A stretch of 64,000 nucleotides of DNA from Lyophyllum atratum (lineage: Eukaryota > Basidiomycota > Agaricomycetes > Agaricales > Lyophyllaceae), in NCBI GenBank assembly GCA_014905825.1, contig JACGCN010000008.1, forward strand, positions 1,674,001-1,738,000, in the 5' to 3' direction. The notes beneath the pieces are model-generated. The model was not told the DNA's origin. It saw only the letters and a list, made by a program, of their open reading frames with translations, and searched no databases. Positions 42,612 through 55,574 of this stretch are shown one piece after another (position 1 is the first letter of the stretch; each line of letters opens with the position of its first letter). Position numbers and translations under genes: made by a program.

Positions 42612-43931
42612 AGCTGGGCATCTCGTCACCAAGCCCTGCACAGGGCCAAAGCCAATGGGACCGCCGAGGCAGCGTCGTCGCCCCCGTCCCGGCCACCACC
42701 GAACGCGCTAAAAGCAGCAGCCCGCCTGGCCTGGGGAGCGAGAGCCCAAGAAAGGTCGGGAGGAACAGGACGGACACTATGGTCCTCAATGAGGCGTTCT
42801 TCGTCGCGGGGGGGTCACCTTTGTCGGCCGAGACGGCACTCGATAAAGAGGAGAAAGAGGAGAAGGGAGAGGCGGAGACGGAGGAGAAGGGGGACAAGAA
42901 GGAAGGGATTGTGCCCCCGCCTGTGATGGTGTCGATGCCTCATACGCCGGACGACTTGTTGTCGCCCATCGAAGATTTCCCGAAAACGGCGAAGCCGAGA
43001 GCGGATACGCTCGAGGACGTGGGTCTTTTTCTTTTTCTTTTTTCTTCAGAGCTCTGGCTTACGAGCTATGGTATAGGATAATTCGTTACCGGAGTCACCC
43101 ATTATCAAGTCACCTCCTGCGCCCCTCCCCTCTGATCTTCCAAAGGAAATCCCCGCCCCCGCCCCTGCCCCTGCCCCTGCCCCTGCCACCGAAGCCGAAG
43201 AAGCAGAGGCGGAAGACGAGGAGTTCGTGCCGATCGATCCACAGCCACAACCAGAACCAGAGGCAGACGCGACCCCCGCCCCCGCCCCTCCCGCGACTGC
43301 GGAAGAGCCCCAGACCGAACCTACCCCCGCGGAAGAAGTGCCCAAGCCTGAGCCTGCGCTGGAGTCTGATATATCAGAAGCGGTCGTAGCCGCTCCGTTG
43401 CCTCCCCTGGAAGCGGCGGAGGGTGTTGAACCAGTCACAGCGGTGGATGCTCACGAGGCGGAGAAGGTGGATGCGGCGCTACCGGAGGTTGAGACGAAGG
43501 AGGAAGCTGATGCGCTGACGGTGGAGGTGGAGGCAGAGATGGAGGCGGAAGCAGAGGCGGCAGCGGAGGTCGTGGCTGAGGCGGATCTCTCGTCGACGGC
43601 CGAGGCTGGCAAGGTGGAGGAAGAAGAAAAGGCTCCTGAGGCTCCGGCTCCGGCTCCAGAGGTAGAGGACCCCGGTTCTAGTGTCGGCGAGGTGGTGGAG
43701 GAGCCGGCTGTCACAGCTGACGCGGAGGTCATTGTCGAGAAAGAGGCACAGGCAGAGGCAGAGGAGATGGAGACTAGGGATCCGGATGAGGCGGGGAGTG
43801 ATGCTGCTGTTGTGGCTGCCCCTGCTCCTAGGGAGGAAACAGCAGTCCCGGAAGAAAAGCCTGCAGCTGCGGCTGTGGGTGAGGAGGTTGGGGAGGCTGA
43901 GGCTGAGGCTGAGGTCCCAGCGCCTAATTAG
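41433..43931 (+). CDS. mob3: phocein/MOB4-type protein (STRIPAK subunit) with long acidic tail
   Basis: Mob family protein of the phocein type, a component of the STRIPAK phosphatase-kinase complex, known as MOB3 in filamentous fungi. Exons 41433-41821, 41883-42018, 42073-42155, 42220-43018 and 43077-43931 give 753 residues. The Mob fold starts near VKSLPSLSSLDSAFQLQEYI, is interrupted by a Lys/Glu insert of about 60 residues, and resumes at ACWIYEQLR. Zinc ligands are in CTRASC and in the His residues of HAYFHH. FPSR and the end FDLVPPEFLVIP fit phocein. The C-terminal 400 residues are low-complexity, with a Q12 tract and Pro/Ala/Glu repeats. Intron 1 appears to use a GC donor (GCGTGT at 41822), the only choice that restores the Mob frame. 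Confidence 0.85.
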
Positions 43932-44166
43932 TGCTTTTTCTTTTTGCGGTCGGCAGTTCTATTCCTCTTTTTTCGATGTATTTATGGTTGTATTGTTTGG
44001 AGGGCGATGCGCTTTGAACGAGGTTTTTTTGGGATGTTCTCTGAGGATCTCATGGAGGTAGCCCAAACCGTTAACTCCTTCAAGCTGCCACCATCGCCCA
44101 ACCATCCTGCTGCATGTATCGAAAGCCCGGATTACCTCGTCGCTGAGTACTGATACTTGGGCTAAC

Positions 44167-46698
44167 ATGGCGAACAAACGAAAGAAGATCGACAGAACTA
44201 GTGAAGAAAGTTCGGAATGGAGTTTCAGCTGCCGAACGACGCATTACAGTGCCTACGACGACTCTGACTCTGATGACAGCGACTCCATCCCCGGACAGGA
44301 TAAAAGATCTGAGGCAGCTCGAGTACTTGACGAAATGGACCTTTCCTCGAGGGAAGAGACGGTGCTGTACAAGCCGAACCCGTTCAGTATCGCCAAGATC
44401 AATGCTGCTTCGCGTGGCCCGCCCGGTCCTCTGAAGGCGAAGGTACACGATAACCCCGATGGCAAACCTTCGCCTGCTTCTGTGTCCTTGTCCTTGGCGC
44501 GTGCAAAACCGAGCGTAAAGGCGAAATTGGCTGGGTCAAACGGCAATATCATCGACGGTTTCAAGAAACAGGCGCAGAGAAACTCGGACCGGCGGCCTGC
44601 GAGCAAAACCGACGCTGCGTTGACGCCATCTTTACCGATTTCAAGACCTAAAGCTGATCATGCGGATGTTCACCCTACCATCTCGTTTAATGGTAAAATA
44701 AAACGCGCGTCCTCGCGCCCTCTGGTTCCTCACTCGAAGACCCCCAACGGCCCCGCAACTCGACCAAATCAAACACTAGCTAAACCTGTCCCGCTTTGCT
44801 CTGCTGCGATTGACGAACGCCCAAATCTAACGCTCACGCAAAAACCGCCGTCATCAAGCCTCATCTCCGCTGCTTCAGTCATCCACGACCCGGTCCCCGG
44901 ACCCGCGCATATACCCAGTCAGAACACCCCGACGCGTCATGAACTGCTTCATATCTCTGCCGGGACCGTCGCGTCTGGAGAACACAGGCCACGGACCGCT
45001 TACCGTGCTCACGCACTTCCGTTCTCGTCACCACCCCGTCATCAGGCGACCAACGTCCAGCTCTCCTGTTCTGACGGTTTTCATACGTATGATACGATGC
45101 CGATGGCTATGTCTTCGCCTATCAAACCATCTCCGCTTATGGGCTCCAAACGACGCTTCGACAGCCCCATACACTCGAGGAATCGTGCTAGGACGTCTGA
45201 TCGATTCTCGAACCAACTCAGGCCAACGGGGCGCCTCGCACCTCCCTTTGCATATGGATCCGCGGGAGGTGGTGTGGGTACGCCACTGAAAGGTTCTTGC
45301 TCGTCGCACTTTTCAGGACTACATCTGGACTAACGGTCGTTCTCGTAGAATATGCTACTCGACGGCCCGGTTTCGATGCTTCTTTCCCTTCGGCTGATGC
45401 TCCTGCTCCTGCTTATGATGCTCTTACGATGCTCCTTCCTGCTCCTTCTTATGATGCTCAACCCCCGGACCCGAAACATGCTCCTTTCCAATCGGCTAAT
45501 ATAAACTCTTCTCTGCCTGCCTTCGCTCAAAGACCAGTCACACCTGCTCACATGGTTACAGATAGCGATGGAGGCCATTCGCTCTCGACGGCTAGGAATA
45601 CGAACAAGAACATGGACTACAATTCTCCTTCTATAGCTGTCCCAGCATCGCAAACTATCGCGACGGGCGTACCACCCCTACAGATTCATCGTCAATATCT
45701 ATACCCAATCGAACCGTCTCAGATCCGGCATTCACCTATCAAACGCAAGCGAGATCCCTCTACATCCCCTTCCCCATCTCCATCACCTCCTCGAGGCGTC
45801 CGCGTAACGACACCTTTCCAAGACACACGTGCACGAAAAAAGGATGCGTATGCCTTCCTCGGCGCCGACCCAGATGAGTCTTGGAGCACGCTTCCTTCTC
45901 GCACGAAAGCCAAACCTACGTGAGTTCTTACTTCCCCCTCTTTCCATCTGTCCCATCACGTTCCCGTCATTGAATGTGGTTTTTTTTTGGGGGGGGGGCG
46001 TTTAGCGTCTCAAACAGCGTCCAAAAGAGTGGAAAGTTCAGTCTGCCACGTCTGGGTGTGAGGCCGGCGGGACGAGAGACGAGGAAGACAGGAATGGAAG
46101 CGACGTCTGTGAATCGTGTCATTGTATACCTCCCACCGCCGCCGGTCAAGTCAGCCGTTTCCACCGCGATTTCTGTCCGAGACGGATACGAAGAAGAAGC
46201 CGTAGCCACCAGAGTAAGCGCAAGTGCATCTAACCGACGTGCCTACCCCTCGCCGACGCGTTGTTCTTCGTCGCCATCCCACGACGCGGGGATAGCAAGC
46301 GCATGCAGCTCTCCATCTCCGCCACTGAAGCAAACCGCGATCGAGAAGGAGGCCGAGGTCTACGCTCCGCTCTCTCCGCCACCCTCAGACTTCCCAGTGC
46401 CCGCTATACACGAACACGAAGACGATCTGCACATGGACGTGGACCTCGGCGCCATCGGACGGATGTACCCAGGTATGAAGGCCGCATGGCGTAAGGTGCA
46501 TGTTTGTCTGGGTACTTGGATACATAAGACTGATTCGCTGGTGGTGCTGTTCTTCCCGCTTTTACATAGCGCAGGAGGAAGAGTGAGGACGTGTGGGATA
46601 TGCTGGGACTGCCGAGTTGTGGGCGGGTGTATTGTGATGGGGAGGATGATAAGGGATACGGGGAGATTGGCATCGTGATTTTTCGCTGGCTGGAATGA
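44167..46698 (+). CDS. disordered nuclear protein of unknown function
   Basis: Four exons (44167-45292, 45349-45919, 46006-46495, 46570-46698) join in phase to 771 residues. It begins MANKRKKIDR and is Ser/Pro/Arg-rich throughout, with basic patches (RNRAR, IKRKRDPS) and a conserved-looking C-terminal block (MYPGMKAAWRKRRRKSEDVW) with helix-forming residues. No known domain is recognised. Nuclear localisation is inferred from the basic motifs. Confidence 0.72.
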
Positions 46699-46716
46699 TG
46701 ATGGGCGGGCCGCTAG

Positions 46717-47208
46717 CTAATTTGGCTGAATACGCGCATGCTCCGCCGCGTCTTTGATCTCGTCATCGGTGGGGTACGTCGAGAGAGTCATCACGTCCAC
46801 CCCAGTGTTGTCGAAGTAGGTGTGGGAAAGCCCAGCGGCACGAGCCTTGGAAACAGAGGACTTCGCACGAGAATAGCTTCGCGAAGGTTGATGCGCACGC
46901 AGCTTTGGGATCATGTAGATGAAGTCGAGCATTGTAAAGTCCTTGACAATGCGTCGTGCTTCACCAAAGACATGCTCGCATGCCTCACTGGAGACCAAGG
47001 CAGGAGCGCCATGAAACCTGAGACGTGGTCCCGATGAATGTATATCAGAGCCAGGAATCCTCCGATAATGATTCGCGCGATGTCTGCGGCGGTGAAACGG
47101 CTTGGGCGGGTCCGTCACTCTAACCTCCGTACACAAGGTACGTGAAGGTCGCAGGGATAAGGGAGAGAGACCTCCTACTACCCAATCGGATTGGCGAAAG
47201 CTGTACAA
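46717..47208 (-). pseudogene. transposase relic, C-terminal fragment
   Basis: Contains SSEACEHVFGEARRIVKDFT and LDFIYMIPKLR, followed by SHTYFDNTGVDVMTLSTYPT. I associate this combination with a widespread basidiomycete transposase-like protein. The upstream part (IYIHRDHVSGFMALLPW) is in a different frame from SSEACEH, so a frameshift separates them. No start and no other domains remain. Confidence 0.55.
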
Positions 47209-47425
47209 TTACATATTCAACACCGTATGGCCATTGATGTTCAGTAAGATTGAGATCATGTATTGTCTAGCGAAAGGTAGGCGAGTTAACGAGAAAGAGC
47301 GCAAAGCATTGCGTCGCATTGCGTCAACTACCAACTAAAGCTTTAATTTGCAGGCCCGGCTCTCATTGCACAAGCATCAACCAATGGCGTGCACATGGGC
47401 GAAACCGAGACAACCGATTACGGAG
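47209..47425. other. intergenic
   Basis: Nothing recognisable. Confidence 0.3.
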
Positions 47426-50400
47426 TCAGCCCATGTGGAAGCTGCCCTGATCTTCTTTTGTGAAGGTGGTGATTTTTTTGTGTTGTGGAGGATATATTGG
47501 GCTCGATAACGACGTCGAGCATGCAGTATCCATCTCCAAAATCATATCATCCAGGAGAGTCTCGATATCGGGCAACGAAAGTACATCAGACCGGACGTAC
47601 CCCGAGTCTCTGAAGCGCGCCGGCAAAGCAACATCCGCGTTCACAACAGGTCTTTCGTCCACCATTTCCGTCAAAGCGGGATGCCCCGTGATGTCCTCGA
47701 CAGTCGGGCGAGTATTAGGGTCTGCACTCCAACACGCTTCCATCAACGACCACAAAGGCTCGGCGAGCCCCCATGCTCCCCATGTAGGACTTGACATAGG
47801 TGGCCGAGAAGGATGGGCACCTGCTTTAACTTTGAGCGTGACAGCCAGATCGCGAGGGAGTTCGAAAAATGGAACATTTCCCGTGAAGATCTGAATATCA
47901 TGCTTCAGAAAACACTCAAGTGTTGGGAGGCTAAGAAATCGTACCTCGTATGCGACACAAGAAACGGCGTACACGTCGCTGGGCTTACTGTTATCTACCA
48001 CATCATCATTGTCGATGTCGAACAGCTCGGGCGCCTGCCATCTGATAGAGCCACCTTTCGAGGCAGCAGACGAATGGGAGGTCCAGTGCAGGATGTTCGT
48101 GTCCGAAACCGCAGAGAGCCCGAAGTCGGCGAGGCATGCGCGCCCGCAGTCGTCTACCAGAATATTGGCCTTCCAGACTGGGTAAGTGCAAAGGTGGAAG
48201 GACAGCTCTGGAAGGACCGACCCCTTTCAAGTCTCCATGAATGATATCATGACTGTGGAGATACGCGACCCCAGCCGCCACGTCAGATATCTAGAGGTCC
48301 AAGTCATGAGCTTCAGTCCGAACGTGTGAAAGATGGAAGGCGCCTCACCAATAATCTCCGATTTGCTTCTGGATGTTTCTTCAAAAAGTCATTGACATCA
48401 CCATGCTCCATCCAGGGTGAAACGAGACAGAGACGTGTAGTACACACAAAGATCCCATAGATTGGGAGGAGGTTCGGATGAGAAAGTTGGCACCATAATA
48501 TAGCTTCCGCAGAAAAGTTCTGCCAGGGGTGGAGGTCAGACGCCAGTGATGTGAGGGTACGCGGGGAAGTGATGTACCTTGAGAAATGCATCGACATGAG
48601 ACGTCTGGTATAGACGAATAACCTTCAAGCACACCACCTGGCCACGAAGACGCCCTTGGTAGATATCGGCGAAGCCACCGGCAGCCACTGGATATTCGCT
48701 TACAAACTCAACGTGCTTCAGATTTAAACTTGTCGGATATAGACCCGCTCGTCTTGACAGCCGTTGAGTCGCGACAAGAAGGTTACGCCTGAACTGTGCA
48801 CACAATCCAGGGGTATCCAGGAGCTGCCGAATAATGTCAGTTTCTGAGCAAACGACGATCAGGAAAAGGAGCTACTGACCATCTGAAACGTATTGAGAAG
48901 CCGTTGCGCCTCTGCAGCACGGAAGCCCAGGAGTTGCTTGTACTTTTGAACATTCCCGAACACGACGCTTAGCCGTGACACGATCCTTTCGACGTTGAGA
49001 TTAGTTCGTTCTGCGAATGGACCCTCCATGGATGTGATGACCTTAGAGATTCGTCCAGATACATCAACCCCATCACCCGGCCGACGAGACGATCCATGGC
49101 GAAGAGCTTCGTCAGCCTTTACATGCCCCTGTTGACTCGCCAGAGTGTAATATTGTACACTCAGAGCTCGATTGAACGGGAATGGCGCGGACCCAAACTC
49201 GTATGCGCGACCAATCTTATATTGTGCTGACGCAAATCCAAGGTAAGCAGCTCGCTCGAGGTACTTGCGCGCTTCCAAGAGCACGGTCGAGCCAGCAGGG
49301 ATGAAGGGGTCGAACACGGAGATGGGCAATGGTGAAGAAAGTGCAGTGAATTCTCCGAGGAGAAGCAAGGCGAAATCGTAGGGAGGTCCAGAGGTCGTTA
49401 CCGACGCGAGAGTCGCGGCACGGCGGAGAAGGGGAAGGGCGGCCGATGAATTGGGCTGCAGGCCGAGCTGACCTAGCAGATGTGCTATCCCCAAGCGCTA
49501 TCAATGCTCGTCAGGATATGAAGATGAGAAAAACATTACTGCACGACTCACATATGTGCAGCTTGCAGAATCGGACTTGACCCCGCGCTTGAAGCAGTAG
49601 CGAGCGTTGGGGATATCGTTGAAGTTCTCATAGTCCCTGCCAAGCCAAAGCCAAGCATCTGTATGACCTGCTCGGGCGGCCTTCTCGAAATCTCGGAAAG
49701 CGGCGCGTGGATTGCGCTCAACGTATTGTGGGTGTGCTCCTGTCCTTGCAAAGGTCGCTCGCAGGTAGATGGCCTCTGCAACGTGTGACGGTACAGGCTG
49801 TAATGCATCTGAGGCGGCCGTTTCGAGGATCATCGGAATTGCCAGATGAACGAGGCTGAGGAGGTCGGGATCGTTTATGATTGCAGTGCCCACGGGAGGA
49901 TCGAACAAGGTAGGAGAGGGGTCCGTTGTTCTGTTGACGAGTGCGATCACGTCTCGGGCCCATGCAATTTTGAGTGCCGGATCGGAGGTCGGATTCCGAA
50001 GGTGGGGAATTTTGAGCTGAAGGCTAGCTATCGTCGGAATGGGGGCCGCGAGAGACGGGATGATCTGTGGTGGTGGACTTGGCGTCGTCGTGAGCTGGAT
50101 ACGTGATCTCGTGTCGGGGTCGTCAGTCGCTTGGACGCGATTCTCGAGCCATCTCTCACGACGACCAACTAGTACATGCTTAAGCTTCCTGATATCCTGG
50201 AGTGTCCCTTTCCCGCTCTACAGAACGAATATTCATATATCAGTACGGGCGCGATGCTAGGTGCTTAGTACTAGACTGACATACCAAAAGAAGCTTCTGG
50301 CGTTGAGTTGTTGTGAGGACAATGGTGTACTCTCAATGGTCCGGAATTCTCTCCAAAATCAACGTCGCCGCTTTGGTCAACTCTAAGAAGGCTTTGGGAA

Positions 50401-50545
50401 TATCACCTGCGTCCTTGAATCTTATCCCCTCGTCTCGATACTTTTCCGCAAGGTCCAAGTAATACCGGAGAGGTCGATTCTTGTCCCATTCAAGCGCTCG
50501 ATGGGAGTCATCGGTAAGTTCTTTAATCGTCGGAGGTGCCGCCAT
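47426..50545 (-). CDS. fusion of USP8-dimer-like and SEL1 repeats with a TKL-type kinase; in-frame TGA near the start
   Basis: Reading down from 50545: about 70 residues like the USP8-dimer/AMSH N-terminal domain (KELTDDSHRALEWDKNRPLR...LILERIPDH). A TGA at 50333-50335 follows, and the same frame continues EYTIVLTTTQRQKLLL, as the family would. Then comes an SKT5-like linker (LKIAWARDVIALV) with SEL1 repeats at about 49.9-49.1 kb, and a helical segment (IVSRLSVVFGNVQKYKQLL). A kinase follows with VVCLKVIR (Lys), HGDLKGAN loop, DFGLSAVSD, RWQAPELF and SDVYAVSCVAYE. All introns from 50284 to the stop at 47426 join in phase. HGD replaces HRD. Downstream of the TGA the gene looks intact. The TGA could be a nonsense mutation or mark an upstream short frame. 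Confidence 0.7.
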
Positions 50546-51482
50546 GTGGGCGAAAGCAGTTCAACGTATCATAAGTATGTGACGCGTCCAATATTCGAAA
50601 CGCTGTGAATTGCGTTTCGCACGGGCCCGATGCCAGGGTCGCGTTATTCGCATTTGCAATGCCCCTCATGGTTGGGATATAGCGGACAGAGTAGAAGAAT
50701 TTGGATGCGAGGGATCGTCCGACGTAAGAATGGCGACGTGTTCACTGAAGCGTTCCATCGTAGTGGCAACGTAGTCACCCGTAGTGGTGGTAAAGGAACA
50801 AGCTGTCGTATACACGTGGTCCCGACAGCTCGCGTGAAGCCACTGATGGGAAAGTTTCTTGGCAGCAGGGCGTCGGCCAGAAGCGTGGCAAGCCTTCGGA
50901 GTTGCTCGACACCAGCACTGACGACAGATAGCGGCGAAGCCAGTGACGTTTACGCCTTCGCTTGCGTTGTGTATGAGGTATGATTGTTCTCATTCGCCTC
51001 CTCATCGACCTTTCCTTACTGATCAGCTTTCTTTGGACAGACCCCTTCTTCAACCTCACCAAGTACGGCATCACAGCCTTCAAGTTCGTTCTGGGAAGGA
51101 TTCTTGGGTGAAGAGATTGGTCGCACCCTGATTCAGTCGAGAATCTGTCCCTCGTACGTTCCTTTCAGAGGCCAAAGATGCGTACACTTGTGCTCAGGAA
51201 CTGATTCATAAATCAAGCAAGCTTTCCTTGTCGACTTGATGAACGTTCAGCGACCTCACTTCGCGATGCTTTCTTCTTATCGAATCTTCTCTCAGGAGCC
51301 CCAATGTCTCCTATCTTCTTACTCTTCAAGCGTGACAGCACGTCATTTTGCCACAAACGCAAGTTCAATTGACTATGGCAGCTTCCTTGATGGCCGCTGC
51401 CTCGAGGTCAGCAATGAGCTGAGAAAACTGCGCTCTTCTCATAGGTAATAAGCCTCTCTCGAGACTCTATAGTCGAACCACC
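50546..51482 (+). pseudogene. decayed kinase-domain fragment
   Basis: At about 50720-50760 the plus strand keeps RKNGDVFT, like the MENGDV of the neighbouring kinases. At about 50935-50980 it keeps EASDVYAFACVVYE, followed by a GTATGA...GGACAG intron in the conserved place, then TPFFNLTKYGI. Frames in between are broken. The rest to 51482 shows nothing coding that I can support. Confidence 0.5.
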
Positions 51483-52624
51483 ATGGCACCCTCCCTTACA
51501 GACCAATATTCCCTGCCCCCAGGATACACCTCGCCTATCCAGTCGTTTGGATCCCGTTCTAATGCATCGACGGAGGACCTCGTATCAGCTCAAAGTCACC
51601 CACTACCATCGCCATCTCTTGAGAGCTCAACCCCTCGGCACTCAGATGTTCATTTTAACGATGCTACCTCACCTATTCGTGTGAGTACTGGTACCCAGCG
51701 GCGGCGGCACTCCTCGCTCCCCTATAGCAGTTCTGTTACATTTCCATCCCATCTGCAGTACCATCATGTCCCCGGTACATCCATCAGCACCGCCGGCCTA
51801 TCCGAACTCCCACTAGAAATGCCTATGTCGCCCCTCCAGTCGAAAGCAGCATCGCAGTCGACAGTCCGCCTCAACCCCACAAACTACGTTTCTCTTTCTC
51901 GAAAAAGCACACCACATAAACGCTTCCTCTTCCTTTATCGCGCGAGTGCCTCGATCAAGGGTGATTTTACCGTGAACCCTTACCTACACGTGCCAGCGGC
52001 ACTCCTATCCCCTGCCTCACCAAATACGAGAGACGACTTGAGCCGCAAGAACCTCAAATTTGAGGTGGAGAATGGAGGTATCGATGTCAACATCTCCCTC
52101 GTCGGAGACCCCACCCCCGATGCGGCTGTAAATGCTTTACGTACGACCCTGGACCTCAAAGTTAAGGGAAACGACGGTACCACATTTCCACTCATCGCCA
52201 AAATCGTGAGTTCGAGGCTAAAGCTACCCAAGAAACACGTGTGCTGACCGATGCATGTTCGCAGCACACGCACATGCCGTTGCGTCCGCCATTCTATCTC
52301 TCTGCATCTGGAATCGACGGATACCACGCCCTACATCTTCCGCCCTCCTTCCACGGGCTCGTGACGATCAAGGTGGCCGCAGGAGACCTCGACACCCATA
52401 TCTCGCTATCGAGGGGATTCTTCAGCAACTCGATGATTCTAAGCGAGACGGCTACGGCGCGGAGCTACTTTGTTGGCGAGCTCGGCGGTTGGGCTAAAGA
52501 CAAGCAGGGGTGGGAAGGCGATAGGGTGGACATCAGCGTTGCGCGAGGTATGGTGAGGCTGCAGATTCTGGGAGAGAGGGAGAGGGATGGGTTGCGGAGA
52601 ATGTGGTGGAAGATTGGGTTTTGA
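51483..52624 (+). CDS. DUF7330-like basidiomycete protein
   Basis: Exons 51483-52205 and 52265-52624 give 360 residues. The N-terminal 150 residues are Ser/Pro-rich and disordered. The rest is beta-rich (NLKFEVENGGIDVNISLVGD; FHGLVTIKVAAGDLDTHISL; SYFVGELGGW) and ends RRMWWKIGF. This resembles the agaric-specific DUF7330 group; the name is from memory. No signal peptide or membrane segment. Function is unknown. Confidence 0.65.
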
Positions 52625-52902
52625 ACTTTCCAGTTTCACCTACTTAAATAATATTTCAGATGTAGGTCTGTAACGTGTAAGGATTAAGCGCTTTGAGGCA
52701 CACTGCACTCGGATGAGGCCGAAACTCGAGGCGAGAAGGTTTGCACGAGGCGGATGTGGACTTCTTTATATTTGACATACATAAAGCCGATCGTAGCCCG
52801 CAGCCTCACCACTTCCTGTCGTACCCAGATCCTCATCATATACGAGTACGATACCTTCAAAGATTCACCCACTTACTCGAGTCAATTCGGGCATTACATT
52901 CA

Positions 52903-54100
52903 ATGGCAGATGAGCAACTAGATCTGCCGCCTTTACCACCCTCGCCTTCGCCGTCTATCCATGATGTACCGGAAGATGAAGTCGACAATGCAATACCACT
53001 CGCAGTGAGAGATGCGAGGTACTATCTCGATTTTGTCGTCTTTTCGGTGAGTTTTCATCCCATTGGACCGTTGACTTCGGGATTGAGCTGAGATATCCCC
53101 CGTACGATGTAGGTTGAAGATCGTCTGTACATGGTGCCCAAGTACAAATTTGCGCAGGCCACAGATTTCTTCAAATCAGATTTCGAGTCTACTATCGATG
53201 AAGAAACACCGATCAGACTGGAAGGCGTTGAGAAGGTCGATTTCGAGGCGCTGTTAAAGATAATGTACCCCTTGTAAGATACCCCATCGTGCTTTCTCAA
53301 CGAATGCTGATGAACCGTATAGGAATCCGACATATGAGCAGCCTACTTTATCAAACGATGAATGGATATCTGTCCTAAAACTCTCCTCTCAATGGATGAT
53401 GCTTGATATCCGCGATATAGCCATAGCAGCCCTGTCCGAGCTACCCTCGCATCGCAAGGTTGTCCTGGCCAAAAAGTACAGTGAATACGGTTGGTTACGC
53501 GCTGGATACATCGACCTCGCAAAGCGGGACAAGAGCTTGTCTGTGGAAGATGCCATCTCGCTTGGACTAGACGTCGTGTTGAAGTTGGTCGGCATCCGAG
53601 AAGAGTCCCTACAGCGCAATCGTGAAGAGCATAGGAGATATAATCAGGGACGGGGGGCGCTCGATTATTGGCGCGATAGCCCAATCGATATTGAATTCTC
53701 AGCGGAGCTCGACGACCTTCATAGCGCGCAGAGCGTCGGCCCTGCTGACAGGGTAACGTTGGCTAGGACGTACAACATTGCACAATGGCTTCGTTCGGCG
53801 TATATCGAGTTAGCAGAACGCAAGGAGATAGTGTCTTTGGATGAAGCAGAAAAGCTGGGGCTGGAAAGCACGATGAGCCTGTGCAAAGCAAGGGAGAGTG
53901 CGCTACGGTCATACCCGTCGTATCTCTGGGGTGTCGAGGTCCGATACGGAGAGCTCATCGATGCACACTTCGGGGAGGAGTTGCGAGATGTTCGCAAGGC
54001 GAATGCTCGGTATCTTCGAGTTCCGAAGGCAGAACTGAACGTTCCTGTAGCCTCGACAGCACCTCGAGGGATCAAGAAAAAGAAAAAGATTAGGACGTGA
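52903..54100 (+). CDS. BTB/POZ domain protein, copy 3
   Basis: Exons 52903-53046, 53113-53273 and 53323-54100 join in phase to 360 residues. Pro-rich leader, BTB fold from YYLDFVVFSVEDRLYMVP to IMYPL, then LSNDEWISVLKLSSQW and helical VVLAKKYSEYGWLRAGY blocks. The two introns fall at the same places as in copies 1 and 2, but the sequence is much more diverged and the C-terminus shorter, with a Lys-rich end. An older paralog. Confidence 0.82.
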
Positions 54101-55574
54101 TGACAGCTTTCAATGACGTCATAATCTTTCATACTGCTTACGCAACAGCCTACTTGTCGCGATTTATTTAGCCGCATTTGTCCTTACATCTATAATGTTA
54201 CACTCTACGGTTACACAGCACTTGAAGGTCCTCACTGTTGAAACGTTCAACGTTCAACACCGTCAACCCGTCATCGACATCGCTAATCGCTAACTTCATT
54301 CCCCCAGGTTACGCACCCTTACTTCTTCAAGTCAATCCAGCGAAAAAGATCCAGATACTCAGTTGCCACCCCGTCCCAGTCAGGATCCAGCGCTCAGTCT
54401 CGATTCAGCCCATGTCCAGGTAATCCGAGTCAACCAAGTCCACGCACGGAAAGTTCTTTATCCAGTCCCTGTCATGACGGCATAACCGCTGGGAAGAACT
54501 AAACCATGAACAGACGGTGATCTAGTGGTTCACTTCCTTCTCTACTGCGCCATGTGCACTTATGTACTCTGTTGAGCTTCAACGGTCAATCTATCAAAAC
54601 CCGACATTATATACGGTGACCACGGGGCAACCTGAGTCGTGTATGTTTTCACACCGGTTTCTTCAATTTGGTTCTCACGACGCATTCCCAGTTTTTTTTT
54701 GGCTTTGAGCTGGCGCTGTGGACCACCTCACCGAACTTCGGACCAGGGTGCATTAGGCAACAACCATGCATCATCGTACGAATCATTTGAATGTTCACTG
54801 GGTGTTCATACAGCTTCGCTCCTCATTGCGGTAACATATCATACATATGTTCATCCTTGCCACGCTCTTGAGCTATCCCGCTACGGTTCCAGATGGACAG
54901 TCGTTTTTACCACCCCCTTTCGAAGGGTATGTGGCTATCGATGATCCTAGGGAGTGCACGTTTCGTGTTCATGCGACATCTTTCCTCTCCAACTTCGAAC
55001 CTATCACGACCAATCTGCTTCCGGGAGGCAGTTCTGTGACCACTTGCTGGAACGTCAAACCACTACGAAACGTGAAGCCAACATTTTTTCGCTGGCATAA
55101 ACACGCAGAGAAGGCACGCACACTTCACAGCCCCGAGGTCTTCATATGTCCGTACTTCGTAATGGTATCGCCGCAGTCGCCCAGCCGCCATCAAAATTCC
55201 GTTCTCCCTGTCAAAGCCTTGACCTTGAACCCGCGCTCGGCGTGATTTCGGTCGAGATGGAAGGCCGATAGGCGCTACACTCCAACCAGCGCTTATATAT
55301 GTGCTATGTTTGCTGAGAACTGGTTGGTGATTGGTGGACATCGCGGGAGAGATCAATCTGCTGAATAGGTTTTGGGGGGAAAGGTCGGTCATGAATTCTG
55401 GGACTTGCTTCGCAGCTAGCACAAGACACAAGCATCTGCCCACTCTATCGGATATAGCTCTCGATTTCTCATGTCCTGGTCGTCAAATCCCAGCTTCATA
55501 AGCCCCTCCTACTTTCGTAACTCCGCCTTGATATCGCGTTCGCCCTGCTAAGTGACAAACGCCCATCGAACTCA
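54101..55574. other. intergenic; no supported gene
   Basis: A 133-codon open frame at 54847-55245 has no recognisable domain and odd composition. A tRNA-like GGTGATCTAGTGGTT occurs at about 54517 without a usable partner B box. AT-rich 3' sequence of the BTB gene precedes it. Confidence 0.35.

Noticed and set aside
42447..42897. Poly-Cys and poly-Val frames on the minus strand
   Set aside because: Antisense of the CAA/CAG run encoding poly-Gln in the MOB gene.
43046..43732. Ser/Ala/Gly-rich minus-strand frames
   Set aside because: Antisense of the Pro/Ala/Glu tail of the MOB protein.
54515..54560. Possible tRNA gene (GGTGATCTAGTGGTT)
   Set aside because: A-box-like start only; no matching T arm or acceptor stem could be found.
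54847..55245. 133-codon plus-strand frame
   Set aside because: No domain, no homolog in the window and no supporting splice structure; kept only as a note in the intergenic entry.
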